64,000 nucleotides of DNA from Acanthaster planci (Eukaryota; Echinodermata; Asteroidea; Valvatida; Acanthasteridae). Position 1 is the first letter of the stretch, and the number at the start of each line of letters is the position of its first letter. A program made the translations under genes and the position numbers. Location: positions 1,654,389 through 1,718,388 of the forward strand of contig NW_019091384.1 in the NCBI RefSeq assembly GCF_001949145.1, written 5' to 3'. This document shows, in pieces, positions 20,640 through 31,429 of the stretch. Under the pieces are notes generated by a model. That model was not told the DNA's origin, ran no database searches, and was given only the letters and a program-made list of their open reading frames with translations.

Positions 20640-21019
20640 CAACAGATAGTGTACCGTGTTTCTTCACAAAACGGTATTTTTCAATATTTTTTGTCAATTG
20701 GAATGGGTAGTTTATCCATGTAATAATCAGCATATTTTTGTAACAAAATGTAAATCTACCCGCTTTTTGGTTGTAGTTATTTTAATGATATTGTAATGAC
20801 ATGGATCTATATACCAACATTATGTCTGTAGTAATAACTTCCATCAAAATCCTTGAAATTAAAGGAAAGTAATAACTAAACGTTTTTACGCATGTCAAAG
20901 TAATTTTTGTTCAATGTATGCAATGTATGAAACGTTGTTTGCATGGTTAGTTTTTTTAAATTGGTTTGTATTTTCTCTATGTATTTAACATTTTTAACAA
21001 CTCCGCTCACCCTCACAAC
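20640..21019. other. AT-rich right flank of the virus-like element
   Basis: No gene and no terminal inverted repeat recognised. The right end of the element lies somewhere here or further right. Confidence 0.4.
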
Positions 21020-21168
21020 CAGCCCAGACCCAGCAGGAATCAGGTCTCGGGTTCTTAGCAAAGCGACACTGTTGCGCGAGTTTCGGAGAGGTGAGCCTCT
21101 GGGCTACGGTGGAACAATGAGTGAGTTTGGGAGAGATGCTCCAGAATTCTCCATTTATACTACTAGTG
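21020..21168 (+). repeat. Dispersed repeat B, copy 2
   Basis: Inverted partner of 11144-11315. Read on the plus strand it gives GYGGTMSEFGRDAPEFSIY, close to the copy 1 peptide. Confidence 0.8.
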
Positions 21169-21475
21169 TTAACCAACCCATCAGGAGAGTGCAACAACGC
21201 CAGTTTAGTTGCTTGGTATGACATTTAGTGGGCATCAACGTTAGTTGTGCTTACGAGAAATTCCCTGATCCATGGAAGTACCACAAGGCTGGCTCTCTCT
21301 CTCAGAACTAGTCACGCAGATGTGACTCACAGTTCTGGGAGTTAAGACTGACTACCTATTGTTGAAGCAGATATTTTTACCAGGCTGGAGTATTTATAGA
21401 TAGACATTTACCCTGTAGTGGAAGTTTACGAACTTTCGTAATTTTTGTTGTGCATAATTATGAGGACTAGACAAG

Positions 21476-22144
21476 TGTAGTAGTGTGTACATTGTCCTGT
21501 GGCGTAAACAGGATGGGCGGAGCGTACGCTCTGTGTTTGCGTAGGTAGTAAGCTCTGTGATTCGCGCATTGCGTAATGGGCGGAGCTTGTTTATTGCGTT
21601 TCTGCTAGTTCTTGGTGCTCTCGCTGTGGCGTGTTGCGATAGGGCGTTGCGAATGCTGCTATATGCAAGGCGCGGGCTGGCTGTCTCCGTGTAGCATTAC
21701 ACAGGCTGTACGGTCCAGCCGTTTGCTTGCGGATGCATTATAGCAGATGCAATGCGATGTTGTTTAGGCAGTGTGACATTGAGATGTGCAGTACTACTTG
21801 GGTCCAGCGTTGGTAATTGGTCTCGTGTTGGCAACGTTGGACGTGCATTGCTGATAGCGTTCATGTGATGTGCTTTTGTTTTGCGCATTGCATGTAAGAG
21901 TTACGGGAGGCGACATTAGTCAGTGCGTTGCTGATTGGCGCGACGCAGTGCGATATTAGCTGTGTATCGCTAATAGCCTCTCCTCAAGACCACGCAAAGA
22001 AATAGAGGTTGTAATAAGGTTTACCCATTACGAATTATCCCTAATCACTTAATCAATTAATTATTCGTTTAATATCTGAATAAATCACATTGTTGTTGAG
22101 GTTACCGGCAATCTAACTGTCAGGTGTCCTTGTTGTTCATCACA
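21476..22144 (+). mobile_element. Possible solo LTR (weak)
   Basis: The stretch begins TGTAGTAGTG, ends TTCATCACA and is followed by ATTGGCGG, which resembles an LTR end plus the start of a primer-binding site. It is CpG-rich compared with its surroundings. No second LTR, tRNA complement or pol frame was seen. Confidence 0.25.
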
Positions 22145-22463
22145 ATTGGCGGTATATTTCCACCAAAACGGGTCTGCTCCCTTAGCCTTTAGGTCACTTT
22201 GAGTGATCTCTGGACCGAGGAGGAACCAAGTTTAGGCTGGAGTCGGGACCCCAACCGGTTGCAGACTTGACCCTCAAACTCAAGTTAGGCCCGGGAAAAC
22301 AATCACACCGCCACAACCCTTTGTACGCCCAACTGAGCTTTTTGCATGTCGCAGCCCACTAATATCGTGCTTGAATCTTGCACTATAACCGTTGGGAAGC
22401 TTCCATGTGTGGCTTTCCGACATGTCGTCACAAATACTGGTGAAGAATGGTTGTGATGGTACT

Positions 22464-22567
22464 ATGGCTGCATCTGAGTCTCTTGTCTAGAGGTCTTCAC
22501 CCCATTGGAAATAGGTGGAGACGCGTAGACCTAACCGTAGCTATGGAAGCCCGTTTCGGACACGGCC
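22464..22567. mobile_element. Partial copy of the 119-bp PIF-like MITE (family M3)
   Basis: Ends in CCCGTTTCGGACACGGCC and shares GGAGACGCG and GTAGCT blocks with the intact copy at 25183-25301, in inverted orientation. The left end is diverged. Confidence 0.6.
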
Positions 22568-22607
22568 ATAAATAATGAGCGTTTCCGAAACGAGAAGATT
22601 CGGCTTA

Positions 22608-22846
22608 GGCCGTTTTCCAATAGCAACTTCGGCTCCGTCTGAGGCTTCAACTGTTTTTTACTACCAGACTTTGAAGCTGTAAGCGTACTAATTAGTCTAA
22701 TAGTGCCACAAAACATCAAATAAGTTGCAAGAGAGCAAAAACTTACAGTAATCCTATTTGATTTAAACGCTTCAGTCCCACAATCGGGTATTGGTTTCGG
22801 GGACAAAGCCTGAGATGAACACGAAGTTGAGTATTGGAAAACGGCC
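22608..22846. mobile_element. PIF/Harbinger-type MITE, 239 bp (family M2)
   Basis: GGCCGTTTTCCAATAGCAAC at the left is mirrored by GTTGAGTATTGGAAAACGGCC at the right end with one base difference plus one extra base. TTA flanks both sides (22605-22607 and 22847-22849). No coding capacity. Confidence 0.85.
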
Positions 22847-22849
22847 TTA

Positions 22850-24692
22850 AACTTCGGTTTCGCTGGTTCTAGTTAGACCTTGAACATTTAGTTTCAAACG
22901 CTTCTCCAAAATGGCTGGAACCAATGAAACCAAAGTCCAACCCGGCGAATCCATTCGTTTGGCTCCTCAGGAACTTCGTGGTTTATTATTGGTGGCGCTG
23001 TTGTAGAGACGATTTTGGATGTAGGCCAGTACTCACGCCGAAAACTGCTTGCGCGGGCCAAATCACAATTTGTATGCACTCAAATTCTCTACCGGCGAAA
23101 TAGAGCATTTTGTGTCCCATGGACTTGAAGATTTGTAGAAAAGACAGGTTTAGGTTGGGAAAGAGAATACTAACTTGTGTTTGAGTGATATTTGGAAGAA
23201 ATCGGTGCCTGAAAAATGGTCTTTTTTCGAGAAGTGTAGGCATCGATATTTCAAAATGGCGAGGGGCTTCAAGACTGCATTTTAGGGGTGACCTTCGGTG
23301 GAAATAAATCTCTTCAGAAGTCTTCGGTTAATGAATGGAAATTTGAAAAGAAAATGAAAAACCATAAACTGGGATTAATTTGACGTGCGTCTGAAATACG
23401 CCTGCGAAATTAAACCCGTGAGTATTTTTCCCGTTTTTTGAAGTTTAGGTATTTATCACTGTTGGCTACGGTGGTTTATTTGCTGGACTGCAACCTATAG
23501 GCTAATCCGATTAGACGCCCTTACTGCGGAGGCACCGCACTCAAACGCACATTCTGCCGCTGGACGCGCGCGTGCATTAGGCAAATCACGACACTGTTGG
23601 TCGAAGAGGTATGTAACGCGCGCGTACCACCTGTCCACGAGCGTTGTGCCACCGTTGTAATGGCTTCTAATTCTGGTGGTCGAATTAAACTAAAGGGTGC
23701 ATTCCACCAAATGGTCGTATTTCTGCTTGCGAGCTCATTAATGTTTTGTGATCCCACGGGATGTTTACAATAAGACAGGCCATAATCAGGATGTATCATA
23801 GAAATCAGTTCTATCGATCCCGAATTTAGGACTGATAGTTTCCAGTTCGGGGTATTTCTTTCACTAAAAGCCCCAAATTGCGGACCTATTTTGGATAGAG
23901 GCGGGCGGCTACATTCAGAAATGAGCGCTTAGTTTTACTGCTATTTTGGGAGTATCTTCGTTCAAAGGCGAATAAAAAAGTTTCGTGGCTAACCCCCATT
24001 ATATTGAAACGAAAAGTGATCTTCTGGCCATAATCTTGAATTTCCAGTGGAAAAACGGAGGCCAAACTTTTCACGAGAGTCAACAGGTCGGATTTCGGTC
24101 GGACTTTGCACTGTTTTCTATGGACGCGTTTTTGGTGTATTGTAACCACAGGCTGAGTTCGGGCGGCTTGTTCCTGTATGTTCACGAACAGCTCGATTTG
24201 TAGTTCGTGGGTCGGCCGGTTATCACAAGCAACATGCAACATGGTGGCTTCCATGCACGTTATTTGAGAGTTAAGGTTTGGATGGGCTGAATTCTTTTCT
24301 ATAGAAACAGGAACATTCATTTCTGTGTTACGGAAAATAATTAATGTTAACCTTCGGCTGTCATTTTGTGTAAGTAAGAAAACGCCCTCTCTCCTAGCCG
24401 GAGAAAAATGGCGTGTCATTAACATAGTTGAAAGAGTTCATGCGTGTAGACGGGTGTCCAGACGTGGTCCGGGGACTTCCCCATATTGAAATCAGAAATC
24501 AGAAATACTAAGAAGAAGCTGTCAGGAAGAACATTTAATGTTGACGACCATGCATTGTTTCTGTGTATGTGTATTTTTGCTACGTGATGCACTGTTGTAA
24601 CGTTTTAATCACCCAGTCTTTACACAGAAACATTCTGTACAGCAAGGTTAATGGTTTTGTTATCTCCTTAATATGAATAGCTAAAAGCAACT
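22850..24692. other. No gene recognised; possible old repeat blocks
   Basis: Contains diverged repeat C copy 2 (about 23280-23490), CpG-rich patches (23500-23660), and the longest minus-strand open frame of the window outside the minisatellites (23886-24425, 179 codons). That frame has no recognisable domain and is more likely part of an unidentified repeat. Confidence 0.4.
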
Positions 24693-24765
24693 TCTTTAAA
24701 ATGGCCAAATGATTAAGGTCGCGATTTTCAGATTGTTACTCGGTGGGTTCGAATCCCAGCGGTAG
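24693..24765 (+). repeat. tRNA-like sequence (SINE head or tRNA pseudogene)
   Basis: A-box-like TGGCCAAATGATTAAGG and a perfect B-box GGTTCGAATCC within a T-arm (TGGGTTCGAATCCCA) are correctly spaced. The acceptor and anticodon stems do not close. A T run follows at 24757. It abuts the end of repeat A copy 2. Confidence 0.6.
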
Positions 24766-24813
24766 ATTTTTATTTTCCCAACGCTTGCTATCAGGAGGGA
24801 TCCCAAAACGACG

Positions 24814-25350
24814 CTTTTAGCGTCGATCTGCGCACTTCCGCGTTTGACAACGAGGCTCTATGTGTCAGCTTCAATTCTTAATACGATCAGACGATTGAAA
24901 GTAAGGAGTCAAGACATGAAATACATAAAGGTATGTTAAATTAAGGCTTTTCGGGCTGCAAATTTTTGTAGAATAGTCTTTCAGGATGACTGACACGTAA
25001 AATCGGCGGTAATTTACCGCGAGCTAAGGTACCTGCGATGGTTGTGTATCTGCATGTGCAGTGGGCGTGGTTTAAACTGAAGTGGCGTCACACCTTTGAT
25101 CTCCATTTATAATGGCGATCAATGTGTCACACGAACCGGATACTGCATGCACTGTGTCGACTCCGCGGGGGCGCACGACTACGGCCGTGTCCGAAACGGG
25201 ATTCCAGAGCTACGACTAGGTCTATTGTCTGCGCGTCTCCATGCATTTACAAGGGAGTGAAGACCAAGACCTAGCTCTGGACAACATATTTGGACGAAGC
25301 CTAAGTTCAACACAGAGAGCCTCGGTTTCGATGCAAATATGCGCAGACGG
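24814..25350 (-). repeat. Dispersed repeat A, copy 2, with a nested insertion
   Basis: Inverted relative to 9651-10060. It aligns nearly end to end except for a 119-bp PIF-like insertion at 25183-25301 plus one 3-bp target duplication. Confidence 0.85.
25183..25301. mobile_element. 119-bp PIF-like MITE (family M3), with empty site available
   Basis: Ends GGCCGTGTCCGAAA and, inverted, GGCTTCGTCCAAAT. It is flanked by TAC and TAA where repeat A copy 1 has the single triplet GAG (in the copy 2 orientation). Inner arms CCAGAGCTACGACTAGGTCT and AGACCTAGCTCTGG also pair. Confidence 0.8.
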
Positions 25351-26051
25351 AGCTAATGTGAAATCCCTCTGTAACTGGAGACGCAAAATTCACCCCGTCA
25401 AATACCAACAGTACCTTAGCCGACCGGGTAAGCTCTTCTGTTGGGACTGTCCTCGAAGTCCAGGTGAGTACAGGTTCGAGTATGACCGACTCGGCGGCCA
25501 GGGCCCATATTCATAAAACGTAAACTTAAGAAAAACTTAAGTTGAAAGTAAAATTTAAGCACCCTGCTGACTTAAGCGGGGCGCTTAATTTGAGATTCAC
25601 GGGGGAAAAAGCATCCTACTTATCTTAATGCTACACTTAACTCTCATAAGTAAATGTCTCATAAAGCTGACGTGTTGCTCATGCGCATAAGTCACTCATC
25701 AACAATGGTTGCTTAGTTTTCATTGTGAATCAATCAGTTAAGGTTCCGGACGGATGCATACAGGTTAAAAAGCTGAATTTTCATTCATCATTTGAAGCCT
25801 ATTGCATTTACAAACTACAACCGAAAATAAATCAAACGCGCGTTTGATACGCGATCCTCTCCCACGGAACCGCGCGTTTAGACGCAAGACGCATTGAAAT
25901 CCCATTAAATAAACGACAATTTTGAAATCGCTGTTGCAATGACGCGCGCGGATTCAACTAGATTAACTTGATAGGAACACTTTGATTGTGAAAATTATAT
26001 CATTGATAATTGAACATCTCCGACTAATGATTATAACAATGGCCACCAAAG
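25351..26051. other. Left part of a probable Harbinger-type element
   Basis: From about 25499 the sequence GGGCCCATATTCATAAAACG is followed by several CTTAAG palindromes, a look common at the ends of Harbinger-type elements. No gene before 26052. Confidence 0.4.
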
Positions 26052-26295
26052 ATGGAAAGAAGAAAGCCTAACTTTTAGGAGAATGAAAAGTTAACCATTT
26101 TTGCTGAATGGATGGAAAAAATGGCAAGAAGTGCGGCGGCCCAAATTTTCTGCGAAAATAACAGCAGCTGCCAAACATGATGCCTGGCAAGAAATTACCG
26201 ATGTGCTGAATGCACAGTTTCCTTCTGTCCGACGGGATGTCAGCGAAATTCAAAAGAAATGGCAGAACATGAATAGCAAAATGAAGGAGAAATAA
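26052..26295 (+). pseudogene. Myb/SANT-like DNA-binding protein, frameshifted
   Basis: Starts at ATG 26052 (MERRKPNF then a stop) and shifts frame near 26120. The good part reads AKITAAAKHDAWQEITDVLN and DVSEIQKKWQNMNSKMKEK: the K-x-x-A-W-x-x-I ... L-x-x-K-W-x-N-M pattern of Myb/SANT-like (Myb_DNA-bind_5) domains, ending at 26295. Such proteins accompany PIF/Harbinger transposases. No transposase frame was recognised next to it, so it is a remnant. It could instead be a broken cellular relative. Confidence 0.65.
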
Positions 26296-27719
26296 TCCGC
26301 GCAAAGAAAGGAGTCTCTGAAAACAGGTACTAAGTTTTGAAAAGGTCTTCAGCCTTCTTCTTCAGAATGAAAGAAGATGGTTTAGACATCAACAAAAACT
26401 ATTCCTCAAACATGTACTTAAACTATACTAAGACGTATCTGGGGTGCGTCTGATGAACAAAACTTGATCCTTAATCTCTCCTTGCGAAGTAGACCTAATC
26501 ATTCGTTTCGATTTTTTATACAGATTCAAATTGGTGACGTTGAACATTAGGCTTAAAGGTTTACGTTGAAAATGACAATCCTATAAAAACACAATGGGAG
26601 GTTTTCCAAAGAAGTATAGGATTATTAAAGATCAGATTACGCGCGCTATCATAGTGTCAGCAATTTCCCCCCTCAACGTTCGCAATTAATTAGTTCGTTT
26701 AGTTTTGTCCTTTGATAGTTTTGTCTCTTGACCGTTTGGCTCCGTCCCTGATCGTTTGGTTTTGTCTTGAAATCGTTCACTTTCGTTCTTTGATCGTTTG
26801 GTTTGTTTTTTATTTTTTACATTCTTTCTGTCCTGGGATCTTTTACTTTTGTCCTTTCATTTTTTCCCTTTTTGACCGTTTGTTTTTATCGTTTATTTCG
26901 TAAAAATATTGGCAAAGCAGGTTTTGTAGCTCTGGTTCATTTCTGTTTCTTCGTTTTTAATTTATCTCTTTTTTCTCATTTTTCTTCGATTTTTATTTAT
27001 CTTTTTTGCATTCTCGATGTCCTTTGTTTATGCAGTTTGTGTTTGTTTCTTTTTAAATTTTGTGCTTTGTTTTTTGTTTGGAACAATCGTTTTGTAAAAT
27101 ATTAATTTCGGCTATGACGGCGCCCCATATGCACCAAGCTGGGTTTTCTTTGTCTTAAGAAATGTTTCCAAGGCAAATAAGTCCAAGTATGTTGTGCAAA
27201 GATAATAAACCCACTCGCTAAACGTCTTATTGAAATGATCACACCACGACTTTGAGACAAATACTCAACGATGAAATAGCCAAGGCTCGGGTTTTGTGTT
27301 CGAAGAATAGGCATATGATATGATGAAATGTATTTTCATTGAAAGGGGGGAAACAGTTTCTTGTTCTTATGTGGGTATACATACATGAATGCATGGTGAA
27401 CTATTATTTTGAATATTCGTATCGGTTATGTAGTTTCCAATTGGCTCTTCAACAAAGATCCACTATAAAGCCTTCAATTTTCACATGAATAAAATATACT
27501 TGAACGTCTATGATTATATTAAATAATCCATTTTATCATAAAATGTGGCAACGAAGATTTTAAATACCCCCCCAAAAACCTCCCCAAACCTAATGCTATG
27601 ATGACGGCTCCGTGATGCTCACAGTGAGCGTACCTCCCGTCAGCTTTCGATGCGCTGTACTTGTGATGCCCAGCCGAGCCTACATGACAAGGGTTAGTCA
27701 GCCGCAAAATACTACTTGA
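26296..27719. other. No gene recognised; T-rich imperfect repeats at 26690-27090
   Basis: The TTTGATCGTTTGGTTTTGTC-type phrase recurs in degenerate form from about 26690 to 26900, then T-rich low-complexity sequence. Open frames here (for example 26803-27105) reflect composition. Confidence 0.5.
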
Positions 27720-27990
27720 CAAAAAAAAAGGCCAACACCAGGGAAGGAGGTTCGGATTGGGGTGCTCCTCTGCTCCCTGATGGCTGATGTGGGGGGGAGG
27801 GGCAGGGGGCCAATCCTCCCCCCCCCCTTTCGACTGTGGGGGGTTGTCCCCCCCACTTTTTGCAGGTTCTATTTTTGGATTGGGCTCTGTAGATTGACCC
27901 ATTAATGGCCGATGCCTGATGTTCTAACAACTGGCTCCCCTATTTCCGCCGTCGATGGTGCTCCTGTCCCCCCCCCCCAAGTTCCACCGC
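27720..27990. repeat. G/C homopolymer-rich tract
   Basis: Runs of 6-10 G or C, including GTGGGGGGTTGTCCCCCCCA at about 27836, which can fold back on itself. Prone to sequencing error and secondary structure. Confidence 0.8.
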
Positions 27991-28601
27991 TGTAAGACTT
28001 GAGCGCTGATGTCACTTTTATTACATTGCTTTCGCATCAATGCCATCTTTAAAAAAATCTTTATTGAAATACCGCCACCATTCGTCCACAAACTTCACCG
28101 CGTTGGTAATTAATTGGTGTCCGTCCACGTAAAAGAGTGCCGGTGCGTTAGGTGAACCAGCGAAACAGCATTAATGGAATATGGCCGACTCAGAGGGTGG
28201 TTTCTCTTCGTATTGAAAAAATATGTCAGGTCCCAATGAGTAAATCAAGTCAAGTGCTACTTTCTCATTTTCTCAGTATTTTTCAGTTTCTACCCATGTG
28301 GACGTGCAAATGTAAGTATATGTTTTCCATAGATGCGAGCTGGACAAAATCGTCCGAAGACCGAAGTCAATATTTTTGTGGTCTTGTGTCATTCTGTTTC
28401 TTTCCGGTCATGCCGGTGCGGACGTGCGTGTAACAACACGGTCTGATGGTCATGAACAATCTAAATGTCATTTGTGAAACGTGTACGATGAAAAGATGCA
28501 AGTCTATATGAACTCAGGGGTCAATCATGACGTGTACTTTCAGGCATGGAACATTAGTAATTTTGTATTATTGGTAACCTCTCTAGTCAGTAGAGGCGCA
28601 G
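27991..28601. other. No gene recognised
   Basis: Short open frames only. No repeat was recognised. Confidence 0.5.
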
Positions 28602-29138
28602 ATCACAACTCAGGGACTGTCCGTGGATTTGGAGAATTCCCTTTATTTGGGGACAACACCAGTCCCCCCCCAAAAGAGAGAATGTCCCCATAAAAGGGGA
28701 CATTTTTTTCCAAGTGGCCTTAGGTCAAAAATATCCATGCACTGTTATTATTTTTTCTCCCACATTTCCCATTCATTTAAGATACCCTAGGCCTATTCCA
28801 ATTCAATTGGCAATTGTTTTATGAACTTTGCACTATGCCACTGATTAAGTATACATGTCTGTAAAGGATTGATATTTAGAAATATTGTTCTGACATGTCT
28901 GATACAGTCTTTTTCCCAACTTTTATGCTAAATTGCATAATCTCACAATCCTAGAAGTAAGGGTAGAATTTTTTTACGGCAGCCTTGGGTTTTTTTTCTG
29001 CTGAATCTAGATCTCCAACAAGCCCACTTGAAAAAAGAATTGTCCCCACTTAGGGGGACATTCTCTGTTTTGGGGGACTGGTTTTGTCCCCAAATAAAGG
29101 GACCTCTCCACATTCAGCGACAGTCCCTGAGTTGTGAT
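28602..29138. mobile_element. Foldback element, 537 bp, terminal inverted repeats of about 115 bp
   Basis: ATCACAACTCAGGGACTGTC at the left is mirrored by GACAGTCCCTGAGTTGTGAT at the right. The similarity extends through CCCTTTATTTGGGGACAA and AGAGAATGTCCCC. Each arm holds its own hairpin, for example AATGTCCCC, ATAAAA, GGGGACATT at about 28679. The interior has no coding content. A clear target duplication was not found. Confidence 0.85.
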
Positions 29139-29471
29139 TCGATATGTACGCTCACTAACTTCTTGTGGTGGTGGCTGCAGGGTGTACAAATAACAACATG
29201 GCAGTAAATGTTGGAATGGAATTAGATCTACCAGCCCCAGGAAGGTGTTTTTGGAGGACATTAGGACTATTTGTCTTCGCTTAGTTGCTCATTTCTATGA
29301 TTACAGGTTTATTTTGGAGGGAGATTTAGAGACAAGGTGGATGTGGATGGTTAATATGGGGTAATGGGTTATACACTAGAGGGGACAGACCATTGGAGGA
29401 TACAGGGTGCCATATTTAGTGTTGGGCTTGTAGAGACTGTCAAAACTGACAAGTAAATAAGAAAAGGACAC

Positions 29472-29547
29472 ATTAACCCTAACCCCCAAGGGTGTACATG
29501 TATGTAAAATCGTATTGAAATTGGAGGATTTTGGACTGTTAGGGTTA
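29472..29547. repeat. Hairpin with TTAACCCTAAC arms
   Basis: TTAACCCTAAC and GTTAGGGTTAA flank about 50 bp. Related to the hairpin at 47625-47685 (shared GGACTGTTAGGGTTAA). Confidence 0.6.
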
Positions 29548-29974
29548 AGGGACTTTACTTGTTTTGTGCAAATTTTGTTAAATAGTGACAGACTGAGGAA
29601 TCTAGCCCATGTTATAAAAGTAAAAATACTGTAATTTTTATTTGTAAAATTTGTAAGGAAAATACGTGTAGAAATACATACATTTTTTTGAGGGGATAAA
29701 ATTAAAAATACGAAAATTTAATGAGTGGGACGGGCTTGAAAATTTGGACAGGCAGTGATGTGAGGCTAAAATTTAATTTGTAAAGGCCAGAAGGGGAGTG
29801 TTAGATTAATGTGAAAAGGACAGTATTTGTAAAAAAATTACACATGTGTAATATTTCTTATTATCACAGGTCTTATGTTGCAATATTTGTCATGAACCAG
29901 TCCTACATCGTTTGTTAATACAGCTGGAATTAAACCATTAGGATTCAATCCCCCTGACGAAATAAGGGAGCACA

Positions 29975-30052
29975 TACATGTACATAACCTTAGTGATTAG
30001 CACTCATACATGTAGCTCCCAACATCAAGTTGTAGGTTTGATTCCGCAGGCT
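29975..30052 (+). repeat. Degenerate tRNA-like relic
   Basis: ACCTTAGTGATTAGCA resembles an A-box and GTAGGTTTGATTCC a B-box with plausible spacing. No closed cloverleaf. Confidence 0.35.
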
Positions 30053-31429
30053 GTCAAGTTTTTTTACCCCTATCCAAAAAAGTTGCAATTAGCTCTATCT
30101 TGTTTGATTTTTTTATCAAATCCAGCATTAAATTGTGGGACATCTTACTTCATCCATGCCTCTGAAAACCTTTTAAAAGAAATAAAGTCTGAAATAGCAG
30201 TTCAGGTCTGAATTCTGTCTCATGAACAGGCTGCGAACTCACAATGACGGTACATGTACATGACACCAGATGGTATAGGCCCTACATGTACATGTAATTT
30301 CTAAGTCCCGCAAAAACACTGCATGTGTTCAGTTACCGTGCAAGTAAAAGCTTCCAGGATTGGTGCCTGGTCCAGTACCCATTGCCTGTTTGCAATGTTT
30401 ACAGTTTTTGGCCTCAGTTCAAATGTTACTCGATGTCAATTTTCAGATTTCAGCCTAATACAGATACACATCTGTAAAGATCTCTATTGCTAAAGTTGGC
30501 TGATCCTACAGTAACACCTAATTGAATGCGCTCTTTTACATAAACACTGTATTTAGCAACTAAAAGTTAGGACAGTCGTATTATGAAATGCTCATTTGAT
30601 CATCATACCGATATTTGTCCATTCACATGTCATTTTAAAAATAATTTTCCGTTGGCCTTATGCAATCCTTACAAACATGTACGTGTACATATACATATAC
30701 CTCTGCTAAGTAGTCTTGATGTTCATGCTTGATTCTCATAATACCACTCGTTATTAGTGCTTATTGACCAAGGCCAGATCTTGTGCCCCTTTTTTTTTTA
30801 AGTCTATGCCTCGGTCTTCCAAAAAATATGCATTCCTGGTCAATCATTTAATATGTGAAATTATGGGAGGGGCGCGCGTTATGTGTTTAAATGTCTTGCT
30901 AGCAGAGCTCTTTGATTCCCTATGCTTCTTCCATGCTGAATCTCAGCAAAATTTACCTTTGCACCTCTGGTTATTAGTCGGGTGTGAGAATTCAGCTTTT
31001 CGCCCAATTTTAGCCTTTTTTGTTTTGATTTTCCCTCCAAATTTCTGCTTTTTTGCATCGCCTGCTTCATAGTCCGTACTTCAAACTGTAAAATTATGGG
31101 AACTTTTTTAGTTATAGCATTTTGCTTTCTGTCATCAGCTTTTTGTATGGTGCATCCTTGATTGTGCCAGGTTACCGGTTGAAAGTCGTATGCAGTTACA
31201 TGAGGCTGTATCTTTCTAAAGGAAGTTTAAAAATTTTGATTTTAGGCTGGACTGTAATAGAAATGGATTTTTGCAAGTTATTGTCCTATTCATTTTTCCT
31301 CTTTTTGACTACATGTACATGTCGATCTGATTGACTCTGGAGTCTTTTGTGTGTAAATATGTGCATATGTCATTGTTAAAAAGTTAGTGACACACTCTAC
31401 TTGCATGTGTTTTTTCTTTATTCATCCAG

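Larger units (their letters stand above)
29139..31429. other. Upstream of the AFTPH start exon; 5' UTR exon(s) not located
   Basis: AT-rich. Contains a telomere-like hairpin (29472-29547), a degenerate tRNA-like relic (about 29975-30052) and several ACATGTAC clusters. The AFTPH exon opens with an acceptor, so a 5' UTR exon must lie upstream. Confidence 0.5.

Noticed and set aside
26803-27105. 100-codon hydrophobic plus-strand frame (apparent membrane protein)
   Set aside because: Phe/Leu-rich only because the DNA is T-rich low complexity.
27519-27930. Pro/Gly-rich minus-strand frames
   Set aside because: Composition artefact of the G/C homopolymer tract.
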